From positions 3,622,288-3,686,287 of the forward strand of contig NW_020194555.1 of assembly GCF_002865645.1 (NCBI RefSeq): DNA of 64,000 nt, written 5' to 3'. This document shows, in pieces, positions 12,430-24,560 of this stretch (position 1 is the stretch's first letter; every line of letters starts with the position of its first letter). The translations under genes were made by a program, and so were the position numbers. Under the pieces are notes generated by a model, which worked only from the letters and a program-made list of their open reading frames with translations, searched no databases and was not told the DNA's origin. This DNA is from Hyaloscypha bicolor E. Its lineage: Eukaryota; Ascomycota; Leotiomycetes; Helotiales; Hyaloscyphaceae.

Positions 12430-15279
12430 ATGGATCCACTGACGGCTCTGTCCGTGGCTGAGACAATTGTCCAGTTCGCCGATTTTGGCAGTAAAATGTT
12501 CTCCGAGGGCTGCCAGATGTACAAGTCCGCCAATGGAGCAGTAACAGCGAACGAAGAGCTGGAGCTTGTTATTTTCGACCTACGCGCGCTCACCAAGAAA
12601 TTACCAAAACTTTTCCACGGGCAATTAGTCACCAGCACACCACTTAATGACATGTCCGATCAACTAGACGTCGTCGACAAGATTTGTGAAGAAGCTGCCA
12701 GATTAGCAGAGGAGATTCTGCGATGTCTCGATGGGCTGAAGGTCGAAGGTCAAAAGCGTCGCATGTGGAAGAGTTTTAGTCAGGCAATAAAGTGTGCATG
12801 GACTAAGGAGGAGATCGCTGCCATGGTAAAACGACTTGCAGCCTTCAAAGATGCTCTGGTAGCAAGGGTTACTTACTCGATCTGGTAAGTTGATCAAATT
12901 CTTACATCTTGATCCTTTTTTTATATTTTTATTTTATTTTTTCGGCTCAACTCTTTATCCAGGTCGGATCTCAATGCACAATCAATCTGTACATCATCAG
13001 CGTTCGACCATCTCAACCAGCAGACACGGCATATCATTATCAAACTAGTCGAAAACAGCGCCAGGTTGAGTGACACTGATGGAGAGATTAAAGCAGTCCG
13101 TGATCAACTCACATCTCTAGCACTTGGCCTGGCTCGAGTTGATGCTAATATCACGAATGAGCATCGCAAAGATCGGATGATGTTTTTAGAATATGGATGT
13201 CGTTCTGGGTACGGGGGTCTCAAAGATGTTGAGGCAACTGTCGAACTCTTGGGCGTTTCTCAAACGGAAGAAGATAGGGTACGAAAGAAAACGAATATGG
13301 CCCTCCTGGAAGATCTCAGCTATCCATCCATGTCGCATCGGTACGAGGCTGTCCTCGAAGCCTATCCGGAGACATTCGAGTGGGCTTTTCAGGGGTCAAT
13401 GAGTGGTCAAGTATTGCGCAATAATCTCTCTGATTGGGTGAAAGCCGGCACTGGTGTGTTTTGGATTTATGGAAAAGCTGGTTCAGGCAAGTCGACTTTG
13501 ATGAAGCATCTATTCGAGGATCCACGAACACTTCAAAAACTCCAAGCATGGGCAGAGGCTACAGATTCCACATCTCATCATGTAGAGTTGCCACCACTTT
13601 GCGTGGCCTCATTTTTCTTCTGGAACACGGGTTCCTTGGAGCAACGATCGCAGACAGGACTGCTTCGATGTCTTTTACATCAAGTTCTGTCAAAATTCCA
13701 AGATCTGATCCCGATTGCCTTTCCTGAGCAATACGCCCGAGCATACTCACAGTCAGTGGCCAAAGAGTCTAATGCTTCGACCATATACTTCTCTCTACGT
13801 CAACTGATGACGGCGTTCGAAGAAACCATTGGACAAAGTTTGATACCATTTAAACTTTGTCTACTGATCGATGGGCTCGATGAATTTGATGGGGATCATG
13901 AAGAGTTGGCCAGACTGTTCAGGCTTGTGGCACAATCATCAAATTTGAAGATTTGTCTATCCAGCAGGCCGTGGCAGGTTTTCCAGGATGGTTTCGGCAG
14001 TTTTCCAAATTTGCGCTTGCAAGACTTGACATATCTGGATATATACAAGTACATCAAAGGCAAATTTGAGCAGAGCGAGGCATTCCAGAGGCTTTCAAAA
14101 AAAGACATTGCGTCGGAATCACTGGTTCAAGAGATTCTCGAGAAGGCAGCTGGAGTATTCTTGTGGGTTCGAATTGTGGTAAAATCACTGATACGAGGAA
14201 TCAACAACCACGATGATATCGCCATTCTACAACAGAGGTTGCATCTCCTCCCGAGCGAATTGAAACCCCTTTATGACCATATACTCAACAACCATATCGA
14301 ACCAGTATACAAGCCATGGGCGTCAAGAGCATTTCAGATACTTAAGACGTCTCGAGAGGTTCTTGACCATGATCGAAAATTAATTTATAGCTCCACTGAT
14401 AAATATTTGTCCATCTTGCAGTTTATATTCGCGATGGATCAACATCTCGACATTGAGGCTGTCAGCCACCTCGACCAGAAGTCTGTTATGAGCAGGTGTG
14501 AGGAGATTGCGATTCAGCTGAATGTGCGCTGCTCAGGCTTGCTTGAAATCTCAAATGAATCAAAGTTCAGAACACCAGAGGGCCGTGTGGCATATATGCA
14601 CAGAACTGTTGGAGACTTCCTTGAAAGCAACGAATGTTGGTCTCAGCAACTAGCTTATACGGTCAATTCCGCTTTCGATAGCAAAGTCGCCCTAATGAAG
14701 AGCTTAGTCTTATGGACGGCATACGATTGTTCTCATGACTACGAACACAATATCTATTACGGACCAGTCAGAGAACAAAAGCCAAGTGCTACTATTAAGT
14801 CGTCTATGACAATGCTTTATGCTTACTATGCAAACATGCATACTGAGTCGCAGGAATTGCAAATAGCACTACTTGATGATTTTGATCGATTAAGGAGACA
14901 ACACCACACCTTGGTTCCTGAGGAGGCTTTCCTTTATCTAGCGGTGCGCTACAGCCTCACTCTATACCTGAAAACGAAGCTTCAAAAGATGGAACCCAGT
15001 GTTTCCAGAGACACTGCAAATTCCTTGTCGAATATTTTTGCATTATCAAAGAAGCGGCCCCAGGGTTTGCCACCTTTAAGGGACGATGTCGAGATGTTAC
15101 TCTCACAATATCGCAAAAATCAAGACGGGCATTTTAATTCCTCGAAATGCAAGTTCGTGGCCGAGGAAATACCAGAGGCTACAGCGAAGCCAGAAGACGT
15201 GGAAATATCAGCAGTGTCCATCCAGCATAGCCGACTACCTCAACGTGCGAAACGCCGTTCTCGCTCCACGCCAGGCTAA
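12430..15279 (+). CDS. NACHT-domain NLR-like protein
   Basis: Fungal NOD-like receptor relative of 923 residues, probably a cytoplasmic signalling ATPase in non-self recognition or programmed cell death. Exon 1 is 12430-12884 and exon 2 is 12963-15279, split by a 78-base intron (GTAAGT to CCAG). Residues 1-150 form the helical N-terminal domain common to this class (start MDPLTALSVAETIVQF). Walker A (GKAGSGKST) lies near residue 321 and Walker B (LLIDGLDEFDG) near 452. After the NACHT core comes a helical region resembling the part Pfam, as I recall, calls DUF7791. There are no ankyrin, WD40 or TPR repeats at the C-terminus, so the usual ligand-sensing part is absent or of another type. The start was chosen at 12430 because MDPLTALS is the family's typical N-terminus; an in-frame ATG also exists at 12349. 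Confidence 0.88.
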
Positions 15280-15496
15280 GAGATCGATGGCAAAGTTCTT
15301 GACGTGAGCATCTTCCTCTTTCCCGAGAGGTTGAGAGCAGAGAGTACGACTCGATTTCAAGAAGCTATCTCCGACTTACCGCTCCGACTTACCTTTTCTT
15401 GACTTAAATTCTTAAACCAATACGTAATAACCTTCTTGTGCTCTTCTGGTTCAAGGAAGTTCTCATAGTTTCGTTACGGGAGAAATGGACTTGGTT

Positions 15497-15697
15497 TCAC
15501 CGCACTGCATCATGACCAAAGCGGATGGGATCTGCGAGCTCAAAATCGTAGGACTCACACTCGTGACAGTGGCCAACAGTGTCCTCAGACCCGGGATAGT
15601 TGGGAACATTGTAGTAGTAATTACCTGAGGCAATCTCTGGCTTCTAGTCGATTTGGGCTTCCGTCTCGTTGCCATCGAAATTGATAGAGACTTTCAT
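15497..15697 (-). pseudogene. Possible small broken coding fragment
   Basis: From ATG at 15697 one frame runs 67 codons to TGA at 15497, broken once by TAG at 15644-15646. The translation after the stop looks protein-like: it includes NVPNYPGSEDTVGHCHECES and then ELADPIRFGHDAV, with a CHEC motif. I do not recognise a family. A CAG-to-TAG change would restore the frame, matching the RIP-like changes seen in other genes here. It could also be chance. Confidence 0.3.
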
Positions 15698-16531
15698 AAT
15701 GACGCCGATCACGATCAGTTTTGATAGCTGTAAAGATGTGGAGAATATCACAAGTTGTGGTCCCTGTCAAGGGAAATCAGGAGTTTTGGTAGTGTAAATA
15801 TCACAAGCTGTGATCCCTGGCATGCGTAAACGAGGCCGAAGTCTCAAGGACAGCTCACCGAATTCAATAGGGGGACTAGTGGGTGGGACAATCTTGACAG
15901 GCGCAGTAGCCATCCAGATGATCAAATATATGCAGCGAAAGAGGATCTGTAGACAAATAAGAATTTACAGATGTTAGACAGTGAAAAAACGTCCAGTGAC
16001 GTGGCGCAAAGGAACCAGTAACTATAAGCTTATGTGGTAGAATAAAAGCTCGAGGGCATTGAAGTAAATGAAATGCCAACTCGTATGTCATGTCAAAACA
16101 GTAGTGAAATGTTCTTGTACAAATAACACAACAATCTCAGCAACTGCAGTGAACGGAGATTGATTGACGTCAGGCTCACTTCTTCGGGCCGCGTAGTAAA
16201 AATACCAGTTATTTTTGAGAAGGGCAAATAAAAAGCTTATAATCTTCTATATTTGCGATCGATTTATCTCGAATTTGAATTTGAAGTGATCATCTTTGAT
16301 ATTTAATTAATTATTAAGATTTGAAGTGGGTAGGTGATTTGGTCCTAAAAGCGGGAATATAAGCGGGAGCTCGAGTAATGGCCTAAGTGCCTGAGGTAAA
16401 GCTAACATTGCAGAGGTAAATTACTCGTCACGTGCTCTTTGACAAGATGGATCCAATATTGCTCCAGCAGGAACTTTGTAATGGAGCAGAAACGAGTCCC
16501 CCAGGTGAGGAAACTATAGCCGGGACACATA

Positions 16532-16680
16532 AGAGGCCAAAATGGGTTCCATATTATAGTGCTCAGGTTCTGCTCAGGTATGCTCACCCTCAGCTCAGGT
16601 TAAAGCAGCAGTTGCTCACGTCCGCAGACTAAAACGGAACCAGCCACAGGGAAGATTGATCCTGAGTCTAGGGGTATCGC
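16532..16680 (+). repeat. Second copy of the CTCAGG-array repeat, left half
   Basis: From CCAAAATGGGTTCCA onward this matches 667-860 with gaps, including the CTCAGG octamers, the GGTTAAAGCAGCAGTTGCTCA stretch in near-identical form, and the following CCTGAGT/GGTATC end. It has fewer octamers than the left copy and lacks the inverted right array. It ends about 80 bases from the lipase stop codon, so it may supply that gene's 3' untranslated sequence. Confidence 0.7.
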
Positions 16681-16763
16681 GTCACATCCATTTTCTTAAA
16701 CGCCAACCCATCACAATCATCACCCCTGGATCCCACTCCTCACCCTCAAACTTGATACATTTT

Positions 16764-18362
16764 TCAATGTGTAGCATAAGCCTTCAAAACAGGCTCATTA
16801 TCCACCTTCGGAGAGTAGGCAAAGATATTCAGCACCGCCAACGGAATCAGTGCTTCCGTCTCTATAACATCACTCAGTGACAACCCCGGCGCGACAATAG
16901 CGCCGCACTGTCCGCTTACCCGTGAGAAACTACCAGGACCAGGATGCTGAAGAGCGTCTACTACAAGCGCATACGCGACGGGATTGTAGAGCACACCTTC
17001 ATGCGTGTATAGCAGTCCTGCTGGCTCCGCTAGACAGGCACCTTGTAGGAAGGTGTTCGAGACGCCGACGTTGCGCGCGTCGTTTAGGAAGCCCGAGGCA
17101 GCTGTGCCTTCTTGTGGCTGCACGATTTCGTCTGTGAGGGAGTATACAGTGGTCGTTGGCACGTACGCCGAGTCGCCGCCATTAGAGCGCAGCTTGGTGA
17201 CGAAATTGCTGTTGTACTGCTGCTGAATGACGGACGGGACACAAGCGATAGCGTTTGCGGTCGTGAAGCCAGGACAGAGGGTGTACGCGAGCACAGTGCC
17301 GTGGTAGTCAGGCGAGATGGCAATATGATCTGTGACGATCTTGGGTACGGAGGGCCAGTACTTGAACACCCATTGTGTGTCTAGCGAGCCTTGGGACCAG
17401 GTGACGATGGCAGGCTTCTTGGAAGTCATAGCGTAGAGGTATTGCAGGGCGTACGCGACGTACTCGGCGTTTGCTTGGGCGTCGTTGAGAAGGTTTTGTG
17501 GGACATTGAGGTACACCGGGTCGGCGAAGGAGGTGCCAGAGAGGAGCTTGCCGATATTGGAGGAAAAGGTTTCGACACCTGTTGCGCCTGTGCCCGGGGA
17601 CATTAGAACGGGCTGTTTGGCCCCCCACGTGAAACCGGGTGGGATGTAGATTGCTGCTCGTAGAGCAGATTCGGCGATGTCGAAGGGAGCATTGCCGAAG
17701 ACGGTATTGTAGAAAGTCTTGGAGAAGGGGACGGGTGGGTTGACGTTGGCGGCGGAGTTTGCAGTCTGTTATTTATCAGCCAAGTTCTCTTTCGGACAAA
17801 CGAAAGGACCATACAATTCCTTGAATCACAGCTTGCAAATCACTTGATGTAAATCCATCCAAAACCAACGTGAGAGCACTCGAAAGAATATCCTATTCCG
17901 GCGATGGAGATTGATTCGCAGATGTGATTCCAAAAGCACCAGCGGCTTGGGTCATCGCTTGCTGGATACTCGTCGGAGTGGCGGTCGGCTGAACGGCCTG
18001 GAACAGTTTCTGCACAACTGCAGGAACATTGGTCCCAAGAATGGTACCGTTTGCAATGGCCTCTGGAAATTTGTTAGTAGGTTCTCGGAAACTGCCAGAG
18101 TGGAGAACTCACCGGTCACAACACCGGCAGAATCGAGGACATTCCCGAGATCAGAAATGATTTCTGGAACTGCAGATGATAGGCTTCCAATGTTGAGAAC
18201 TCCATTGATTAAACCGCTCACAAGACCCGTGACGGGATCGGCTTCAACACCCTGTGGTAGAGGAAGTGGCTTTGGAGCTGGTGCTGCAACCGGTGCAGGT
18301 GCGGGTGCTGGAAGAGCATGCACCAGAGGTGCGGCCGCAGCGAGAAAAGCGTAACACCGCAT
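16764..18362 (-). pseudogene. CALB-type secreted lipase with one in-frame stop
   Basis: Homologue of Candida antarctica lipase B, an alpha/beta-hydrolase that cleaves esters without needing interfacial activation. Exons are 18362-18113, 18062-17815 and 17765-16764; introns of 50 and 49 bases have GT-AG ends. The product would be 499 codons. A signal peptide (MRCYAFLAAAAPLVHA) is followed by a Pro/Ala-rich linker. The triad is complete: Ser in TWSQG near codon 289, Asp in TDEIVQPQ near 377, His in THEGV near 420. Codon 140 is TAG (17893-17895), inside an otherwise open exon, upstream of the whole catalytic domain. No intron that keeps frame removes it. Either the gene is recently dead, the base is an error, or the stop is read through. 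All else looks well conserved, so inactivation would be recent. Confidence 0.8.
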
Positions 18363-21300
18363 AGTGATGCGGGTACGTTGGAGGAGTAAAGGAAAAGGGA
18401 TAGAATACACTGGAGGATTAATTCTACAAGATAATGTACATGAGGAGAGAAAAAGGTATACTTGAGTACGGGACAAGGGAAATATATGCATACTTACAAA
18501 CACACGACTCGGGACTTTTCTGCAGGAACAGAAATATGCATACTTTCATCATGAGAGGGGATCTCCGGCACAGAAGTTCGGAGGTGATGCGGGGACCCTC
18601 GGCAATGAAGCCCTCTGACCACAGAGAATCCCATGTGCGTGCAACTATGTCATGTCCCATGATGGGAACGGCATTTGAGCAGCTCCGTGTGTTATTCCCA
18701 TTAGCCCTGAGGGTCTAGCGGTTGCTGGTATCCGCTTGCAAGCTAAGCTAATTGAAGGGTCTGAGGTCAAGGCCCTTTTCGTCCGGTCTCGTCGGCAATT
18801 GACAGCTGTCTCTACGCAATGCTCCGATCATAAGTGCGCCTCTTCACAACCCTCGATTCAGGGTACCAATGACATCAGGTGTAGCTCCGGAGTTCCATTT
18901 GAAATCCACCACTCCCATCACGACTCACAGTCGAGGACGGTGCCGCCAATCATAAATATTTCCGTGCCGGCACTCTTGAGGAAGAGTAAAGAGCGACAAA
19001 CAGAACGTCATGCCGAAACCGCCGGCCTGTCAAGCTATTCTCGACCCGGTCTATATGATCGACGACTATCGCCAGATCGGGCGGGGTGCCGATTATGCTT
19101 ATTTTTTAGCCGCATGGAAATCCTTGACGGCAGCTTCGATTGGGAGGAGTGAAGACGACGTCAGATGAAAGTGGTCGAGGGACTTTAGTGATGTTGTGAC
19201 AAAGATGTGATGAAAAGAGGAGTTGAGGGATGAAAGTTGGAGTCCTGAGATGAAAGGGAAGAATGAAATTGAAGGAGAAATTTCGGCAAGTCGGAACGGA
19301 TAAACGTTTTGTTCGTGCTAGTGCTGAGAAATACTCAAAATTTGCTTGGGATGGGTAAGTTTCAGACTGCCCAAGTTTACCTTGCAGCATTATGCAGCCG
19401 TGAGAGAATGGTTAAAACATACTTTCTTAATTGCATTTTCAATACAAGCTTCTACTAACTCACTGTTTGTTGAATTTGAAGTCTCTCAAGCCTCTCCCAT
19501 CCCACAGTACCCATCCATCCACATTGAGATCGTAGCCGCGATCTCATCCCGCTTCCCCAATTGCGGCTCCAATCGGATCGGTCCCAGTCAAGAGCTCCCC
19601 TTACCTCTCCCCCCACCAATACATCCGCAATCCACCCAAACTCCACTCGAACCACAACGCAAGCTTGAGGTTAACATTGCCCTTTCCCGGTCGACCGCCG
19701 AAAACACCTTTCTAACATGAAGAATCTCTGAGTTCCGAAGAAAAAGCGGGGTCCATCTACAGAGCCTTCTCCTCGCTGCGCATCTCTCTCTCTCTCACCC
19801 GTGTCGTGTCTCGGAATGACGACATGATCCACACCAGGATGCGGGCGCGCAGGACGCGAATATTCAAGAACAACGGTCGCGCGCTCAGAAATCCCACTAG
19901 GCACAAGATCCCTTGCAAGAAAAAAATTAATTTCTCGAAATCCGTACCGCTGGCAGCCACGGACGCATTTCCACGATAAGATTAGATATATCGCAAAATT
20001 CCTAACAATCAGATAGGTATCTTAAGAGTTTAAGAATCTAATCACCTAATTGGCTGATCTGGTTCGCTTAGAAGGTGCACGGTCCAGTGCGTCCTCTCGC
20101 TGCAGCACAACGGATAGGGGGATCAGGAGGTCTATGAGTAAGTCGCTATCACTTGTAAACTCCGCCCCTCATTTACACGCCAAGGTGAAGCGAAACAGAA
20201 AAGTGTGCCTGTCTGCTTTTCGTTACTCACTATCAGTGTGTCTAAGACAGCCTAGAAACGAGCCCAAAATTAGATCGAAATTCAAATTCGCTATCTGCTG
20301 CCCTTTTTATACCCACCACCCTCTCTTTTGCTCTTGGATTTTGCACTCCTTGATCATGCGGGAAATGGCAGAAGGTCGTGGGATACACATGTTTTATCCA
20401 CCAAACCATTGATAAAAAGTTGGGCCAGAAAATACAGCTCAAAATCTACTATATTCTGTCCTAATAAGCCCAGAGGTTTCCTTTCCCAGCAATTTAAAGC
20501 TCTAGGGCATCTCCGTGGGGGCTTCTTTTTTTCTCGGGAGAAAAAAATGATGACCACGTTGTATATCAGTATTATATAACTGCAAGCACTCACCCCAACT
20601 TGCATCTCGACAAACTTTTGCTGTTTCCCTCCTTTCTCACCACTTCCACCGCCAGAAAAAGGTTGATCGTTTGAGGCAATTTTCAAACCCATCAAGGAAA
20701 TCGCATTCCAGTAAAACGCGTCTCAAATTATTATTAAGTACAGTAGTAATAAGTAAGGTATTCCGTGTATTCATCCCATCCCAGTTCCCATTTTCATCCC
20801 GTGAATCCAATCATCAATCAACCTGCAAAAGTGGTATCTTTCCCCCCCAAGCCCATCTCCCAATCCAAACACCGTGCCAGGTCTCCAAAAGCCCTTCAAA
20901 AATGACTCTTCTCAGACAACGGCGTATGAACGGAATGCAAAAGCGAATGAAAACGCCCCAGAATGAAACCCGCCCGGTAGAAAGAGAATCCTCTACAGAA
21001 GAACGTCGCGTGTGCGTTTAGAATCTTCAAACGTCAAATTAAACTCAAAACCATTCAGCCTAAGCAGATCCAAAACCGTCAAAAAGCTGTTATATTGGGT
21101 ACATATCCTCCGTTCCGCGCGTCCTCCCTCCCTTCCCCCATGGTTCCCGTTTACCCACTCTACAACAATTCCCCAACCCAATGCCCCAGCCCCGCCAAGA
21201 AAATGCAGCTCAGAACATAACAACAGTAAACTAAACAAGGGGGGATATCTGTAAAAAAAAAAAAATTAAAAAAATACCAATAGAACACAACACGGACACC

Positions 21301-22040
21301 AAATTAACTAGGTCGCAAAGGGCGGATAAGGAAATAGCGATCGAAAGGACAATATATGCTACACTCCATCCAATGCAGCCCGCTCGACAATCAGCACTCG
21401 AAACGCCCCCCAGATGGTATGTTTTGCCTTTGCCTTTGCCGTTGCCCGGCCTTTGCCCCCAAGTCAACCCTAACACCACCCAACCGAAGCCACAGAAAAC
21501 AATGATAAGGTAAGAGAATGATTGATGCATGCATGCGAAAGATAGGAGGACGTCTATGGTGTCGAGGCATGGAGGTACTGTCGTGTACTGTACTTTGCTG
21601 ATTAGAAGATAAATAACGAGTCAGGTCTCCACAAAAGGTCCGAAGACCGAGTTGCTAGGGAGAGCGAGAAGGCGAGGATGAGACGACCGAGATCTAAAAA
21701 CAGGGAGGGTTGCGAAGGAGGAAGAGGGTGTCGAGGCGAATACCGTATCTAAATCGAAATGAGGAAGCTTAAGGCCGACCGCAGCTATCGTCGTGTAACA
21801 GGTGGCTTGACCCAGACCCAGACTCGAGATAATTTGATTTGAGTTCAAGCCATCGGTGGATGGGGGTGGGCAGCAGGGTTGCGATGTTGTGCAGGCGGCC
21901 TGCACATGTGAGGGAATACGAGAAAGCCGGGGCCCCGAGAAAAGAGGCGCTAGCGAACGAAGGGACACATGACCAATGAAGGAGCACACCCTCAACTTCA
22001 CACTTCATTCAGCCTCACCCAATCACACGCCGCACGCGCT
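18363..22040. other. Intergenic region between lipase and MedA-type genes
   Basis: About 3.7 kb with no convincing gene. A 52-residue frame at 19010-19168 (+), starting MPKPPACQAILDPVYMI, is the most protein-like stretch but is unrecognised. An A13 run lies near 21253-21265. The part next to 22040 is probably 3' untranslated sequence of the MedA-type gene. Confidence 0.55.
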
Positions 22041-24292
22041 TCACGGACGCGGCACCTGCTGACTCTGTTGTTGCGACGACAGACTTCGCACGATGCGGTT
22101 GTCGCCCCCGGGCACCGCTGCTTCCGCCAGGCTACGGGAATTGGGGTACGCCAGCGTTTGGGCGTGTCCAGAAGTACCGGCGCTAGTTGCTGGGCTGCCC
22201 TCGAGATACATGTCCCCCCATGAGCTTCGTCCGCTCTGATTCTGCAAGTGTTGATACTGCTGCGACCCTTGCAGCTGATGCTGCGCTCCTCCTTGCCAGT
22301 GACTTGCGTGCTCGTGGGGGTTGTGAGAGACTGCTACTCGCAGATCAGGAGGCCCGCCTTGAGACGCCATCGACTTTTGGTCGTGAGGGGAGAGGGCCCG
22401 CGCAGGGATGCTCATAGAATTGTACGCCGTCGATGTCGTTGAGCCTGATATCGACCGTGGGGAGTTGATTCCATGGTGGTCATTTGTATATGCCATGCCT
22501 GCAGATGGCCCTTCAGGATAGCCGGTCGAGCTGACCGGTGTCAGAAGTGCTGGCGGTAAAGTTGAAGATGGACTGGCAGACTGGGGAATGTTAGCACTGC
22601 CACACTAATTACGCTTCTCCCACCTACGTATTTGCCAATGATTTTCTTCAACGCAGATGCCAAGTCTTTCCAATGGAATACCTTGACATCTTTCTCGATG
22701 TTGCGTGGCTTGGGGGCAGGGAAAGCCATGATGACTTTGAAGAATTCTTCGCTGTCTGACTTTCCCTTGGAAACCGTCAATGGACGGAAACCCTCCAAGT
22801 TCCTCCGTATCCGGTTCTTCTCCTCTACAGTGAACCGGGCTGCAACCAACTGCTCCAATAGATAGATTGTATCCACACTGGTCACAAAACACTCCTGCTT
22901 CTCTTCCCAGTAGATGCAGCTAATGCATACACTGTTCGGCGGTCGATCATCCACGGAAACAGGCTGGAATGTTGTTGTGATCGTGCTTCCTGATTGAGAC
23001 CGCCTGAAATGTACAAGCCTCCTCTTTGATTCAAACTCTTCCTCGGTCCAGTTTTGAGCCATAGCGTCGAGATCCCCTTGGATCTCAAGCTTCGCTTTGT
23101 GCGGGTAAAGTGCATATGCATTGAAGTTCTGACCAGGGTGCCCACCGTGTGGCGTCGATGCAGGGCTTGGCGTTTGTTGCAAGGTTGATGTTCTGATCAA
23201 AGGTGGATTTGCTGGTAAGGATGGTGCAGGGAGAGACGATAACGCAGGTCGAGAGACTGCCACATTCGAGGGAACACCACCTCGACCGATGTTCGAGCCG
23301 ACTGTTGGATAGCCTGCCCAGTTTCCAATTTGTGGCGATTGAGCCTTCAGAGACGGGGGAGATGCTGTGGCGGAAGACGGGTATCCATATGCCAGATGCC
23401 GCGATTGCTGTCCCCCTTGATAGCTCCCTGCAGATCGGCTCTGGTGGCTGCCATATTGGGGGGCGACATTTCCATAGGAATTCGATTGCATGTATGGCGA
23501 GTATGACGGATTCGAATCTGTCGATGGATAGCCATAGCTGCTGCCAAATTCCTCCTTCGGCCTCAACTGCTGGCTCGCAGTTCTTTTGGCGGGGCTCTTC
23601 ATGAGTTCTGCGTCTTCTGCAGAAATTTTCCTCTTCCTCGACACTTCCTGAGGTGTGCTGCTCCCGCCTTGCTCTCCACCATCAACATACGTGAAGGTCC
23701 CAACATCGACTTTGGACATCACGTCTCCTCCATCTCCACTTTCCATGAACATGACTACCGATACCGTAGGGGCTGAGAAACCCGTCGATGAAAACGGTGG
23801 AACTTCTGCTGTAATGTTGTACGAACACACACCTCCTGCTTGGTTCAACTTTTGCAGCGAAGCCTGACACTTCCTTTGCCCAAACATCAAGAAGAATATC
23901 GGTGAATTTGCTGTCATGAGCGGGTACAATGTCGTAAAATAGACTTGGAATTTGGTATCTCGAGTTCCTCTGGAAGGTGTCCAGGACGTAATTTCGGGGA
24001 CCGGGGTGGAGCCGACGTTTAAATAAGGGCCAGCCTGGTCGTCGTAGCCCGGACGCGTTTGGTTTGGGGGATATGCCATTGTCAGCTGAGGTGCATTTTG
24101 GTAAACTGGTGCCGATGTTGTTGATGAGACGGAGGGCTGCGAGCCGTAAATTGGACCTGCGAAAGAGTACGAGTTTTCGGGATATACTCGTTCGTAACCT
24201 GTAGACAAGTTAGTACGTTGCAAAATTAATGATCCAGCCTCGAATTGCGTGCCTTGAAGTTGCGATGGTTGAGGCTTCCCGTAACTAGACAT
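22041..24292 (-). CDS. medA: MedA (Medusa)-type developmental transcription regulator
   Basis: Homologue of Aspergillus MedA, Magnaporthe Acr1 and Fusarium Ren1, nuclear regulators of conidiophore development and, in pathogens, of adhesion and virulence. Exons 24292-22628 and 22580-22041 are joined by a 47-base intron; 734 residues. An N-terminal module (about 110-220, from VPEITSWTPSRGT) is followed by a basic KRKISAEDAELMKSPAKR stretch that could serve as nuclear signal, then a Ser/Pro/Tyr/Gln-rich linker. The hallmark block lies at about 395-555 (YPHKAKLEIQGDLDAM through SEEFFKVIMAFPAPKPRNIE), which I recall Pfam naming DUF7082. The C-terminal 180 residues are Gln/Ser/Pro-rich. The start at 24292 is conservative: the frame stays open upstream to a good acceptor at 24434 (see the separate entry), so 45 or more extra N-terminal residues are likely. 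Confidence 0.88.
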
Positions 24293-24560
24293 GGAAAGGA
24301 TACCCTTTGGGGAATCCGCCCTGGCCACGAGGGCTCCCTCGAACCCTTCTTCGTGAAGAGCCGCAGTCTCGGGCGATGCGTAGGATTCGTCGAGTATTAT
24401 AGGTCTATTAGAGGAAATGTGTTCAGGCTGGGAGGAATGAGTCAGTAAGAAAACGCCCAGCTGTCGACAGGCAGCGATTCCAAGCCGGATAGTTCAGCAG
24501 GGACTCACTTCGAACAGCCTGTACGTTGGGTATGCCAGTTTGACGGTGGTCTGGGTGACT
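24293..24560 (-). other. Likely 5' extension of the MedA-type gene with an intron
   Basis: Upstream of 24292 the MedA frame continues through PIILDESYASPETAALHEE, which looks coding. It reaches an intron-like stretch on the minus strand with donor GTGAGT (about 24518), branch TACTGAC and acceptor CTCCCAG (about 24435). The preceding exon could be read in frame as LAYPTYRLFE. I could not place an initiator ATG, so the true start probably lies in a further upstream exon. Confidence 0.5.

Larger units (their letters stand above)
15280..16763. other. Intergenic region, repeat-containing
   Basis: No intact gene is supported. It holds the small broken frame at 15497-15697 and the dispersed repeat at 16532-16680, described separately. 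The rest is moderately AT-rich with scattered stops in all frames. Confidence 0.55.
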
